Of a stretch of DNA of 37,450 nt, positions 22,526 through 30,676 are shown in pieces (within the stretch, counting starts at the first letter, position 1; each line of letters begins with the position of its first letter). Origin of the DNA: Bacteroidia bacterium Ga0077558. Its GTDB lineage: Bacteria > Bacteroidota > Bacteroidia > Chitinophagales > Chitinophagaceae. Position numbers and translations under genes: made by a program. Below the pieces are notes generated by a model. It saw only the letters and a list, made by a program, of their open reading frames with translations, was not told where the DNA came from and did not search any database. The stretch spans positions 1 through 37,450 of the forward strand of contig LNFJ01000022.1 in NCBI GenBank assembly GCA_001464625.1, read 5' to 3'.

Positions 22526-23353
22526 ATGAACTGGAACAAAGAAGAAGTAATACTTATTGTAAATGATTATTTTGAAATGTTTAGAATGGAATTAAATTCT
22601 ATTCCCTTAAATAAATCAGCGCATCGGCGAAAGCTAATACCATTACTTCGCAATAGAGACAAAGCAATTGAATTCAAGCATCAGAACATTAGTGCTGTTT
22701 TAGCCACAATGGGATTACCCTACATAAAAGGGTACAAGCCCCTTTTTGGATATCAACAATTACTTGTAGATGAAGTAGCATTTTACTTAGAAAACAATAA
22801 ACTTCTTTTTGAAAAAGAATTTAAAAAATTTGCAGACGAAAAAGTTGAGGCGATTACTAAGAAAATAAATTTCGAACATCTTATTGATAAGAAAAGTCCC
22901 ACAAAAACAAAAGTGACTGAGAAGGAGCCAGTGTTTTTACCAATTAAAACTAATTATTTAGCTAAAGAACAAAGTAATAGGAATTTAGGAGAAATGGGAG
23001 AGCAGCTTGTTTATAATTATGAGAAGTGGCGTTTAATTAAAGCTGGAAAAGAAAAACTTGCCGAAGGGGTTGAATGGGTTTCCAAAGAAAAAGGCGATGG
23101 TACTGGTTTTGACATTTTATCTAAGCAAACTAATGGAAAAGATATGTTTATTGAAGTAAAGACAACTAAGCTAGCAAAAGAGACCCCAATATATTTTTCA
23201 AGAAATGAGTGGAAGTTTGCCTTATTAAAAAATAAAGATTTTTATCTATATCGAGTTTTTAATTTTACCGATAAACCCCAGATATTTATTAATAGAGGTA
23301 ATTATGAAAGTTTTTGTTCATTACGACCACAAACCTTTAAAGGTTATTTTTAA
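22526..23353 (+). CDS. DUF3883-type restriction endonuclease
   Basis: A 275-residue protein. The N-terminal half (about 1-130) carries a recurring helical domain: EVILIVNDYFEMFRMELN, NKSAHRRKLIPLLRNRD, IEFKHQNISAVLATMGLPYIKGYKP and GYQQLLVDEV. The C-terminal half (about 150-275) is a DUF3883-like PD-(D/E)xK nuclease: NLGEMGEQLVYNYEKWRLI, then GTGFDILS (Asp196), then DMFIEVKTT (Glu210, Lys212). The acid-x-Lys arrangement D…ExK is intact, so it is likely active. This N-terminal + DUF3883 build is often found next to C5-methyltransferases, which supports a restriction role. It overlaps the next gene (23337, minus) by 17 bases at its 3' end. Confidence 0.85.
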   Translation: MNWNKEEVILIVNDYFEMFRMELNSIPLNKSAHRRKLIPLLRNRDKAIEFKHQNISAVLATMGLPYIKGYKPLFGYQQLLVDEVAFYLENNKLLFEKEFKKFADEKVEAITKKINFEHLIDKKSPTKTKVTEKEPVFLPIKTNYLAKEQSNRNLGEMGEQLVYNYEKWRLIKAGKEKLAEGVEWVSKEKGDGTGFDILSKQTNGKDMFIEVKTTKLAKETPIYFSRNEWKFALLKNKDFYLYRVFNFTDKPQIFINRGNYESFCSLRPQTFKGYF

Positions 23354-23837
23354 TTCTCATAAGCTTTTCCACTTTTGTTAATGCTACCAACAACAATATA
23401 AATCCTGCAAACATAAAAGCTCCCCGTATCCAGCTAAGGTATTGCCATGTTTGCCCACGGTGGTACCACTGCCCTGCCGTAAGGGTCCTGTTGTTTGCAC
23501 TTTCTGCAAAGGCGAACAAGCCGGGTAAAAAATAAGTGGCGGTGGCTAAAATTACTACTGCATAAATAATGGAAGCGATGAGTATAAATTTTCGGCGGGC
23601 TTTAGCTTTCCAGTTCAACAGTAATGCTATAACAGTGGATAGTATGGCAAATGGATGTATACGCATCCAAAAGTTTTCATCTCTTATTGCATAGGGACCG
23701 GTTATTAATGTGTTGCTCTCTGGTAAATGCGAGAGGTAGGGCGGAAAATACACCAGGTGTGCATACATGATGCCGCCTATTAAAATAGCCCAGGCCATAA
23801 TGGCAATAAAAAGGGAAACTTGTTTTGCTTGCTGCAT
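23337..23837 (-). CDS. Four-helix integral membrane protein of unknown function
   Basis: A 166-residue protein with four predicted helices: SLFIAIMAWAILIGGIMYAHLVYFP, HPFAILSTVIALLLNW, FILIASIIYAVVILATATYFLPGLF and WIRGAFMFAGFILLLVAL. A conserved-looking periplasmic or loop section (ESNTLITGPYAIRDENFWMRIHP) and the pattern 'TAGQWYHRGQTWQYLSWIRG' are present. The overall build resembles DUF1772-like (anthrone-oxygenase-like) membrane proteins, but I cannot confirm this. Its last residues KVEKLMRIKNNL overlap the endonuclease stop region in antisense, so it may mark the boundary of the accessory cluster. Confidence 0.7.
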   Translation of the reverse strand: MQQAKQVSLFIAIMAWAILIGGIMYAHLVYFPPYLSHLPESNTLITGPYAIRDENFWMRIHPFAILSTVIALLLNWKAKARRKFILIASIIYAVVILATATYFLPGLFAFAESANNRTLTAGQWYHRGQTWQYLSWIRGAFMFAGFILLLVALTKVEKLMRIKNNL

Positions 23838-23940
23838 AACGATTGGTTTATGCCTGCAAGATTGGTTGCCTTTTGAAAATTAAGAAGTGTGTAGTGTATG
23901 GAATGAATAATAGTTTGTATGAAATGTTGTTAACGGGAAA

Positions 23941-24450
23941 TTATTTACTATTCATCTTCTCACTTACCCACTCTTCCAGCTTGCCTTCTTTATCTGCCTC
24001 AATGGCTTTTGATAAGAGTTTGTTCTTTTTTACATCGCCACCCAATGCATAATTATTAAGGGCTGATTTTATACCGGCGGTGTAGCATTTTAACTTGTCT
24101 TTGCTGTAATTGTTTTCAAGACTATACTTTGTGTAGCCAGCCATAAACACAATCATCAGTTGTTCGTTCTTCTCAAATAGCTTAACAATAAAATCTGCAC
24201 TTAACTCAATGGTAACGGTGGGGCTGTCGGTGATCCACTTTACTACATAGGCGTTTACCTGGATCGTTTTTTCTTTTTGTGTGCCAATGGGATTTGCTTC
24301 TAACCATTTGGCGGCTGCAATTATATCCGGCTCTGATTTTATAAACTCTTCTTTATTAGTGGGAGATGCTGGTATAGTAAAATCTTGCGCAGTGGTTACA
24401 AGATTTGTAAATAGTATAAAAGCAATAATAGAAAGCAACTTCCTTGTCAT
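23941..24450 (-). CDS. Small secreted helical protein of unknown function
   Basis: A 169-residue protein with a clear signal peptide (MTRKLLSIIAFILFTNLVTTAQ, cleaved near residue 22). The mature part is helical and Lys/Glu-rich: PTNKEEFIKSEPDIIAAAKWLE, VTIELSADFIVKLFEKNEQLMIVFMAGYTKYSLE, and the C-terminus LLSKAIEADKEGKLEEWVSEKMNSK. No known domain is recognised; similar short secreted proteins are common in Bacteroidota. A monocistronic unit on the minus strand, 103 bases from the membrane protein gene. Confidence 0.65.
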   Translation of the reverse strand: MTRKLLSIIAFILFTNLVTTAQDFTIPASPTNKEEFIKSEPDIIAAAKWLEANPIGTQKEKTIQVNAYVVKWITDSPTVTIELSADFIVKLFEKNEQLMIVFMAGYTKYSLENNYSKDKLKCYTAGIKSALNNYALGGDVKKNKLLSKAIEADKEGKLEEWVSEKMNSK

Positions 24451-24552
24451 GGTAAATAATTTAAGTTGGTTGACAACTAAGCTACTATTTGTTTTTTTAA
24501 TTGCAAACAGTTTTGAAGTACTAAGAGATATGGTGATATGCTAAGTAGCGGA

Positions 24553-24576
24553 CCTGCCTTTGCCGGCAGGCAGGCA
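24553..24576. repeat. REP-like GC-rich hairpin
   Basis: CCTGCC (24553-24558) pairs with GGCAGG (24565-24570) around a 6-base TTTGCC loop, followed by a second CAGGCAG unit. Short CCTGCC-x-GGCAGG elements are common intergenic repeats in Bacteroidota. Confidence 0.45.
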
Positions 24577-24595
24577 GAACGTACAAGAGAAAGTC

Positions 24596-24626
24596 TTTTT
24601 CTTTCTTTCACTGAAAGAAAGAAAAA
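24596..24626. repeat. Perfect 14-base inverted repeat of homopurine/homopyrimidine type
   Basis: Left arm TTTTTCTTTCTTTC (24596-24609), three-base loop ACT, right arm GAAAGAAAGAAAAA (24613-24626). A homopurine/homopyrimidine mirror is uncommon in this window and could form a stable hairpin or act as an AT-rich terminator. Its biological role is unknown. Confidence 0.55.
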
Positions 24627-24801
24627 TCCCAATCCTTGCGGATTGCAACTGGGTTGATAGTAGCACTACAGCTAAGTACATAAAATTTCTCCCGGCCAAT
24701 CAACCAGCACTACCGGTGAATGGTACATTAACATTCTGTATTTAAATCTGGTTCCTGCTTTGCATAACTACCTGTATTATTCACTTTAAAAATTATACAC
24801 T

Positions 24802-25230
24802 ATGAAAAGAATTTTTACTTTGGTTTTTGCTTTAGGCTTTTTAACCGCCGCACAGGCACAGAACCGCAACGGTGATAACCGTGGCAACCGCCCCCAGGAT
24901 CAGCAAGTAGTTATTCAACAGGATCAACGAAACTGGGATAACGACTATAGCAACGACCAGTACGACAGGGATGTTCGCTATATGAAAAGCAACCCCGGCA
25001 GGGACAGAAAAATGGCCAGACAAATTGATGCCATTAACCGGGAGTATGATTTTAAGATGCAGCAATTGCAACGGAACCGTTATTTAAGCCGCTTTGATAA
25101 GCAACGCCAACTACGTTTCCTGCAAGAGCAACGTCAACGAGAGATCAGAATGGTATATGCCCGCAATTATAAGAGCAAGCATAAAAACAACTATGACGAC
25201 CGTGACGATCGTTTCAATAATCGTTTTTAA
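24802..25230 (+). CDS. Secreted Gln/Asn/Arg-rich low-complexity protein
   Basis: A 142-residue protein with a signal peptide MKRIFTLVFALGFLTAAQAQ. The mature part is strongly polar: RNGDNRGNRPQDQQVVIQQDQRNWDNDY, then a Lys/Arg-rich helical section (RDRKMARQIDAINREYDFKMQQLQRNRYLSRFDKQRQL) and a basic-acidic C-terminus (YDDRDDRFNNRF). The heptad-like pattern in the middle (about 65-115) may form a coiled coil. No enzymatic motif is visible. Such proteins are usually periplasmic, but the function is unknown. It is followed by a strong terminator at 25250. Confidence 0.7.
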   Translation: MKRIFTLVFALGFLTAAQAQNRNGDNRGNRPQDQQVVIQQDQRNWDNDYSNDQYDRDVRYMKSNPGRDRKMARQIDAINREYDFKMQQLQRNRYLSRFDKQRQLRFLQEQRQREIRMVYARNYKSKHKNNYDDRDDRFNNRF

Positions 25231-25249
25231 CGTCCTGTGAAATACGAAT

Positions 25250-25283
25250 ACCCCGTCTCGTTTTATACGAGGCGGGTTTTTTT
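25250..25283 (+). terminator. Rho-independent terminator after the 24802-25230 gene
   Basis: CCCGTCTCG pairs with CGAGGCGGG (one G-T pair) around a TTTTATA loop, followed by a T run. It lies 20 bases after the stop codon. Confidence 0.8.
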
Positions 25284-25691
25284 ATGCACTGTAATGAATT
25301 GGCTTCAGCATAAAATACTTACCATTATTTTTTATCCGGCGATTGCCTGCTTTTAATAACTACTGGTTGCTAACGAATGATCTTTGCCAGTAGTGAATTT
25401 ACTGTAGCTTCTTGTTTTCTTATTATATATCCCGATTTTCATCGGGACAGGCTATCAGCCATCCTATAAAGGCTATCACCTGCTCCTTTCAAAAAATTGT
25501 TTACAATAAGCTACTCCTGCATCACCAGCAAGCAATAGCAACACTGCGATCCCTGTTTTTTATTCGCCTGTAAAATAGTCTTCTTCACTTATGCAACATA
25601 AGCATACCGCCCTTTTTTGCATGCTACTTTTAATCTGGTAATTCAGGTTATCACAACCGGCTCCCTTTTTTAAACTTTAAATCAATCTTGT
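25284..25691. other. Spacer before the adhesin gene
   Basis: About 400 bases without a supported gene. It contains the pseudogene remnant (25324-25408) and a hairpin CCCGAT / ATCGGG at 25431-25446. A TATGC / GCATA inverted repeat near 25590 is within the region where the adhesin promoter should lie. Confidence 0.45.
25324..25408 (-). pseudogene. Remnant of a paralogue of the BNR-repeat gene (3' end)
   Basis: Positions 25324-25371 match 32941-32988 with one difference in 48 bases, i.e. the stop and last codons of the BNR-repeat gene (…QPVVIKSRQSPDKK, identical in frame). Positions 25369-25408 match 33294-33333 at about 80% (a segment some 300 bases upstream in that gene, encoding GKDH). A stop codon lies directly upstream of the conserved codons. 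This is best explained as the remains of a degraded second copy with an internal deletion, rather than a mobile repeat. Confidence 0.7.
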
Positions 25692-28600
25692 ATGAAAAAA
25701 CTTTACCTGCTCTTTTTTTCTCTTCTGTTACTTACTGGTTATACTGGCTGGAGCCAGTGTACTAATGCCAGTGGGTTTGGCACTGCTACCATCAATACGG
25801 CAGGGGTACAAACTACTATCAGCACCTGCAACTTTGCCGGCGAATTTGCTACGATTAGCGGTGCTGTTGCCGGGCAAACGCTGCGATTTACAAGCAGTGT
25901 TTCAACGGACATTATTACTATTCGTTCCGGAACCTCTAATGGGCCGGTGGTTGCTTTTGGCAATACACCATTAGTTTTTGCTAATACGTTTACAGGCACC
26001 CTCTTTGCACATTGGAATACACCCGGATGTGGCGGCGAAAGCCTTTGCCGCTTTACTACGGTACAGTGTATCAGTTGTGGTATAGCAACAGCAGACCTCT
26101 CTATTACCAAAACAGATTTTCGTACCACTTACACACCCGGCTCCAATGGACATGTGTATGTAGTGGAAGCTACTAATAATGGCCCCGATGCTGTAACCGG
26201 TGCTTTAATTTCAGATATATTTCCTCCGGAAATTACCAGTGCTTCCTGGACGGTTACCTATCCGGTTGGCGGCTCCGGACCTACAAGTGGTACTGGTAAT
26301 ATTAATGCTGCCGTAAACCTTCCAAACGGTGCAAGGGCAAGGTTTTTAATTAATGTTCATATTTCGCCTACCGCCACTGGCAACCTCATCAACACCGCTA
26401 CTGTTGAACCTCCATCGGGTACTATTGACCCTAACCCTGCTAATAACCTGGCTACCGATATTGACAGCCCGGTAACAGCTGATATGTCAATTACCAAAAC
26501 CGATGGTACTACTACTTACACTCCCGGCGGCACAACTACCTATACTATTGTAGCTGCTAATAACGGACCAGATGAAGTACTTGAAAAATCGGTAACAGAT
26601 ATTTTACCTGCTGAAATTACTTCTGCTACATGGACGGTTGCCTATAGCGGCGGTGCATCGGGACCCGTATCCGGAACAGGTAATATCAATGCTCAAATTG
26701 ATTTTCCTGCCGGAAGTGCCGCTACTTTTACTTTGATAGCAACTATTTCGCCAACTGCCACAGGCAACCTGGTCAATACTGCAACAATTCCAATTAGCGG
26801 TTTTGTAGATCCTAACCCGGCTAATAATTCGGCTACCGATACAAATGTACCTGTTGGTTGTACCAACAGCACTTCTTTTGGAACGGCCACAATTAATACT
26901 TCCGGTACTATTGTTACTATTTCAACCTGTTCTTTTGCAGGTGAGTATTCCACCATTAACGGTGCAGTAAATGGTCAAACACTCACTTTTACCAACAGCG
27001 TACCAACAGATATTATTACTATACGCTCCGGTTCACCGGCAGGGCCAATAATTGCTTCGGGTACCAGTCCCCTGACATTTGCAAATACATTCACCGGTAC
27101 TATCTATGCTCATTGGAATACGCCTGGTTGTGGTAGCCAAACTACTTGCCGCACTACTACTGTACAATGTACTAACTGTATTTCCTGTACTATCACTTGT
27201 CCGGCTGATATCACCGTAGCAAACGATGCTAATCAATGTGGTGCTATAGTAACATACCCGGCACCAGCTACATCAGGTTCATGCGGTACCATCACTTCTA
27301 CTCCTGCATCAGGATCTTTCTTTCCGATAGGAACAACAACGGTAACTGTAACAAGCACAGCAGGTCCTACCTGCACTTTTACGGTAACAGTAAATGATAC
27401 AGAGGCGCCAGTAATAACCTGCCCGCCGCCTGTAACTGTAAGTTGCGCCAGTGCAGTGCCGCTGCCTGATATAGCATCTGTACCAATAACAGATAATTGT
27501 CCCGGTGCAGTGGTAACACATGTGGGTGATGGAATAGGTGCTCAAACCTGCGCCAACAGATTTACCATACAAAGAACATACAGAGTAACAGATGCAGCCG
27601 GTAACTTCAGAGAATGTACACAGACTATTACCGTGAACGACCAGACACCACCAACACTTACCTGTCCTGCACCAATCACAGTAAGTTGTGCTGCGGCTGT
27701 ACCCGCTGCTAATATTGCTTTAGTAACCGGTGTTAGTGATAACTGTAGTGGTGTGGTAACGGTAACACATGTGGGCGATGTAATAAGCAATCAAACTTGT
27801 GCTAATAAATTCACCATTACCCGAACATACAGGGCTACCGATGTATGTGGCAACTTTGCGGAGTGTACACAAATAATAACGGTAAATGATGTAACAGCAC
27901 CGGTAATTACCTGTCCGGCTAATATTACCGTTTCAACACCGATTGGTTCTTGTACAGCCGTGGTAAACTTTACGCCAACTGCTACTGATAACTGTGCTGG
28001 CGCAATAACGATTGTTTCTGTACCTGCATCTGGTTCTGTATTTCCATTAGGTACTACTACTGTTACATCTACTGCTACGGATGTTTGTGGTAACAGTTCT
28101 TCCTGTACGTTTACTATCACCGTGCTTGATGGACAGTTGCCTGTAATTAGCAGCCAACCCGTAAACAGAACAGTATGTGCTACAACTCCTGCTGTATTCA
28201 ATGTTGTATCAACCAATGCTGTTAGTTACCAGTGGGAGCAATGGACAGGCAGTGCATGGGCAGCTGTACCCGGAGCCACCAGCGCAACGCTGGCATTACA
28301 AAATACCACTGTAAGTATGAATACAAATACATACAGGGTAAAAGTAATTGGCTTGTGTACAACGGTAACATCCGGCGCAGCCAGCTTGTATGTTAATCCG
28401 CTACCAACAATATCATTATCAGCTTCCCGAAACACCGCATTACTACCAGGACAATTATTAACAATATCTGCAACAGTAAGCCCTGGTGGCGGCAGTTTTG
28501 TATGGTTTAAAAATGGGGTGCCTGTTACTGGTATTTCATCAGGTAGCTTATCAAACCTTACTGTTGATAATATTGGTACGTACCGAGCAGTATACACCGA

Positions 28601-28919
28601 CCTGAATGGATGTGTAGCAACATCAGCAGATTTGATAATAAGCGGACAGGCCTCGGAAAAATTGTGGGTGTATCCAAATCCCAACCAGGGCCGGTTTGAA
28701 GTAAGGTATTATAACCAGGTAAATGAAAACCTGACACTGAATATTTATAATCCACTGGGACAAAAAATTTATCAAAGAGCATTTACCACCAACCTTGCTT
28801 ATACAAAATTGCCTGTAGATTTTGGTAATCGCTTTACTGAAGGAGTATATATTGTAGAAGTAATAAATGCACTGGGGAAAAAAGTAGGTACTAAAAGAAT
28901 AATAGTGCGACAACCTTAA
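25692..28919 (+). CDS. Large T9SS-secreted adhesin-like protein with DUF11, HYR and Ig-like repeats
   Basis: A 1075-residue protein with a signal peptide (MKKLYLLFFSLLLLTGYTGWSQ). Domain order: a Cys-containing unit (about 23-131, CTNASGFGTAT…QCISC); two DUF11-like repeats (ADLSITKTD and ADMSITKTDGTTTYTPG); a second copy of the Cys unit (from CTNSTSFGTAT); four HYR-like repeats with paired Cys (TCPADITV, TCPPPVTV, TCPAPITV, TCPANITV); an Ig-like part (VSYQWEQWTGSAW); a second Ig/PKD-like part (FVWFKNGVPVT); and a C-terminal type A T9SS domain (WVYPNPNQGRFEVRY … IIVRQP). The T9SS signal sends it to the outer surface or medium. HYR, Ig and DUF11 arrays serve as adhesive or structural stalks. 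A strong terminator follows at 28945. Confidence 0.9.
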   Translation: MKKLYLLFFSLLLLTGYTGWSQCTNASGFGTATINTAGVQTTISTCNFAGEFATISGAVAGQTLRFTSSVSTDIITIRSGTSNGPVVAFGNTPLVFANTFTGTLFAHWNTPGCGGESLCRFTTVQCISCGIATADLSITKTDFRTTYTPGSNGHVYVVEATNNGPDAVTGALISDIFPPEITSASWTVTYPVGGSGPTSGTGNINAAVNLPNGARARFLINVHISPTATGNLINTATVEPPSGTIDPNPANNLATDIDSPVTADMSITKTDGTTTYTPGGTTTYTIVAANNGPDEVLEKSVTDILPAEITSATWTVAYSGGASGPVSGTGNINAQIDFPAGSAATFTLIATISPTATGNLVNTATIPISGFVDPNPANNSATDTNVPVGCTNSTSFGTATINTSGTIVTISTCSFAGEYSTINGAVNGQTLTFTNSVPTDIITIRSGSPAGPIIASGTSPLTFANTFTGTIYAHWNTPGCGSQTTCRTTTVQCTNCISCTITCPADITVANDANQCGAIVTYPAPATSGSCGTITSTPASGSFFPIGTTTVTVTSTAGPTCTFTVTVNDTEAPVITCPPPVTVSCASAVPLPDIASVPITDNCPGAVVTHVGDGIGAQTCANRFTIQRTYRVTDAAGNFRECTQTITVNDQTPPTLTCPAPITVSCAAAVPAANIALVTGVSDNCSGVVTVTHVGDVISNQTCANKFTITRTYRATDVCGNFAECTQIITVNDVTAPVITCPANITVSTPIGSCTAVVNFTPTATDNCAGAITIVSVPASGSVFPLGTTTVTSTATDVCGNSSSCTFTITVLDGQLPVISSQPVNRTVCATTPAVFNVVSTNAVSYQWEQWTGSAWAAVPGATSATLALQNTTVSMNTNTYRVKVIGLCTTVTSGAASLYVNPLPTISLSASRNTALLPGQLLTISATVSPGGGSFVWFKNGVPVTGISSGSLSNLTVDNIGTYRAVYTDLNGCVATSADLIISGQASEKLWVYPNPNQGRFEVRYYNQVNENLTLNIYNPLGQKIYQRAFTTNLAYTKLPVDFGNRFTEGVYIVEVINALGKKVGTKRIIVRQP

Positions 28920-28944
28920 CCAAAACCAACTGCTCCCTTCAACC

Positions 28945-28978
28945 ATCCATCCGCAGCAATGCGGATGGATTTTTTTTA
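28945..28978 (+). terminator. Rho-independent terminator of the adhesin gene
   Basis: A perfect 11-base stem (ATCCATCCGCA / TGCGGATGGAT) with a GCAA loop, followed by a run of eight T. Confidence 0.9.
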
Positions 28979-29070
28979 CTTACTGGTTAGCTCGTTAAAT
29001 AGTTTGTTTGCATCACCTGCGAAATGTATTATTAACTATGTTAAATCAGGTTAGGAAAGGAAATAGTATT

Positions 29071-30648
29071 TCAACAGCTCTTAAAAAATTTGCCGGGCAC
29101 TTCTTCCAGCATAGCTTCTATTTTTTTTGCGGCATTGGTAATGGACAGTCCGCCAAGATTGGTACAACGTAATGTATGATGTATCTGGTCGCCAACGGCT
29201 TTCATAGTTTCTATTACTTCATCTAAAGGAATAAGCTGCTCATAATCTGATAAGGCCATATTGGCACAAGACATAGCGTTGGTTGCCGCCATTACATTTC
29301 TTCCCAGGCAAGGAGCTTCTACCCGGTTGCCAATGGGGTCGCAAATAATACCGAGAGAATTTTGTAATGCCAGTGAAGCTGCGGCTATAGATTGTTTCAA
29401 TGTGCCGCCTTTCATTTCTACGATAGCAGCAGCAGCCATACCACCACCTGAACCTGTTTCGGCCATACAGCCGCCTACCTCTGCCGCAAACGTAGCATGT
29501 GCTGCAATGAACACACCAATCAATCCGGCTGATAACATGGCTTTTACTATTTCATCTTCGTGCAATTGCATGGAATGTGCAGTGCCAAACAATGCCCCTG
29601 GTAATGCTCCGCAACTTCCGGCAGTGGGTGCAGCTACTATTACCCCCATCGAACTTTTTACTTCCATCATCGCACTTACATACATGATGATGCGGTTATT
29701 GGATTCACCACCTATTAATTTACCGGCATCCATTTTTTCTTTGAACTGTGGCGACTGGCTTCCTAAAATACGGTCATGATATTTTGTTCCTTTCAGCCCC
29801 AGCTCAATTGCATTGCCCATGATATGAATGATGCTGCGCATTTTCTCCAATACTTCTGACGCAGCAATATTTCCTCTGGCCATTTCGTAATCAACAGCCA
29901 GCTCCCACAAGGCTTTATTCTTGCCTTCATTATACTCCATCATTTTATTGCAGGTAATAAATGGCACCTGTAAATTTTTACGGGCCATTACCGGTAAAAC
30001 GGGCTGCAGTTGTTTGATAAATGAAACACCTTCCATTGCCTGCAGCTCCCGGTAAATACCATCCTCTATAAAAGCCTGCGATTTAATTTCAATAAAAGAT
30101 ATTTCCCCTTTGTGAAATGCTATATCATCATACTGTACAGAGGCTTTTAAAAAAGCAATAATATTTTCAGGAACATCACAGTAAACTAATGTTTCATAAT
30201 AATCCCCGGCCATGGAAACTTTAACCTCATCAATGGCTATCACTTCTATCATACCGCCTCCGGTGGAGATAGCGGTGAGCTTTCTTGTTTCTTTATTATT
30301 AGATAAAGTTATTTTATACAGGTTCGGGTGACTATTGCCAATATCAGTAATGCTGATTTTAATATTGATGCCTGCAGTTACAATATGCTTGTCTGATTCG
30401 GGCAGCCGTTCATCATGTGCTTCCCACCCGAGAAAGCCTCCAAACAATCCCATATCCGACCCCTGGCTTTTGTGTGTAGTGGCCAGTGAACCGTTGGGAT
30501 CAAACTCTATCAAAATGTCTTTGATGTTTTCATCCATCAGATCTCTGCACAAACGGGCAATGCGTAAAGAAGCGGCACAATGCGAACTGGATGGGCCCCG
30601 CATTACCGGACCAATAACATCATTGAAAATACTGGGATAGGTTCCCAT
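29071..30648 (-). CDS. L-serine ammonia-lyase, [4Fe-4S], fused alpha/beta form
   Basis: A 525-residue enzyme, the fused form of the iron-sulfur L-serine deaminase. The N-terminal beta part (about 1-170) shows FNDVIGPVMRGPSSSHCAASLRIARL and GSLATTHKSQGSDMGLFGGFLGW. The C-terminal alpha part (about 250-520) shows VAAPTAGSCGALPGALFG, AEVGGCMAETGSGGGMAAAAIVEM and IICDPIGNRVEAPCLGRN, with three cluster-binding cysteines in the SCG, GGC and CDP/PCL contexts. It converts serine to pyruvate and ammonia in the cytoplasm. It is the last gene of a probable minus-strand operon. The DPP-IV-like gene ends 28 bases upstream of its start, so peptide degradation and serine use may be coordinated. Confidence 0.95.
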   Translation of the reverse strand: MGTYPSIFNDVIGPVMRGPSSSHCAASLRIARLCRDLMDENIKDILIEFDPNGSLATTHKSQGSDMGLFGGFLGWEAHDERLPESDKHIVTAGINIKISITDIGNSHPNLYKITLSNNKETRKLTAISTGGGMIEVIAIDEVKVSMAGDYYETLVYCDVPENIIAFLKASVQYDDIAFHKGEISFIEIKSQAFIEDGIYRELQAMEGVSFIKQLQPVLPVMARKNLQVPFITCNKMMEYNEGKNKALWELAVDYEMARGNIAASEVLEKMRSIIHIMGNAIELGLKGTKYHDRILGSQSPQFKEKMDAGKLIGGESNNRIIMYVSAMMEVKSSMGVIVAAPTAGSCGALPGALFGTAHSMQLHEDEIVKAMLSAGLIGVFIAAHATFAAEVGGCMAETGSGGGMAAAAIVEMKGGTLKQSIAAASLALQNSLGIICDPIGNRVEAPCLGRNVMAATNAMSCANMALSDYEQLIPLDEVIETMKAVGDQIHHTLRCTNLGGLSITNAAKKIEAMLEEVPGKFFKSC

Positions 30649-30676
30649 GTGGCTTATGTTTTAAGTGTATAGTAAG

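Larger units (their letters stand above)
24451..24801. other. 351-base spacer with hairpin repeats, no gene seen
   Basis: No ORF that I can support. It contains AGTTGGTTGACAACT (a short inverted repeat near 24465), a G+C-rich REP-like element at 24553-24576 (CCTGCC / GGCAGG with a following repeat), a perfect 14-base inverted repeat of T/C and A/G (24596-24609 / 24613-24626), and CAATCC / GGATTG around TTGC near 24632. These look like multicopy spacer elements. Confidence 0.45.

Noticed and set aside
19771-23400. Direct repeats or att-like sites at the ends of the R-M-like cluster
   Set aside because: No convincing matching ends were found by eye near 19771-19800 and 23340-23400, so integration as a mobile unit is not supported by sequence here.
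24560-24745. 61-residue plus-strand frame in the repeat-rich spacer
   Set aside because: It is built from the hairpin repeats themselves and has no recognisable protein features.
25739-28946. Many long minus-strand frames inside the adhesin gene (for example 27791-28216 and 28226-28684)
   Set aside because: They lie opposite a clear T9SS protein whose Thr/Val/Gly-rich repeats give open antisense frames. They show no domains, and the repeated composition explains them.
29261-29779. 172-residue frame opposite the serine lyase
   Set aside because: It is antisense to the strongly conserved Fe-S domain of the lyase and is explained by that gene's codon use.
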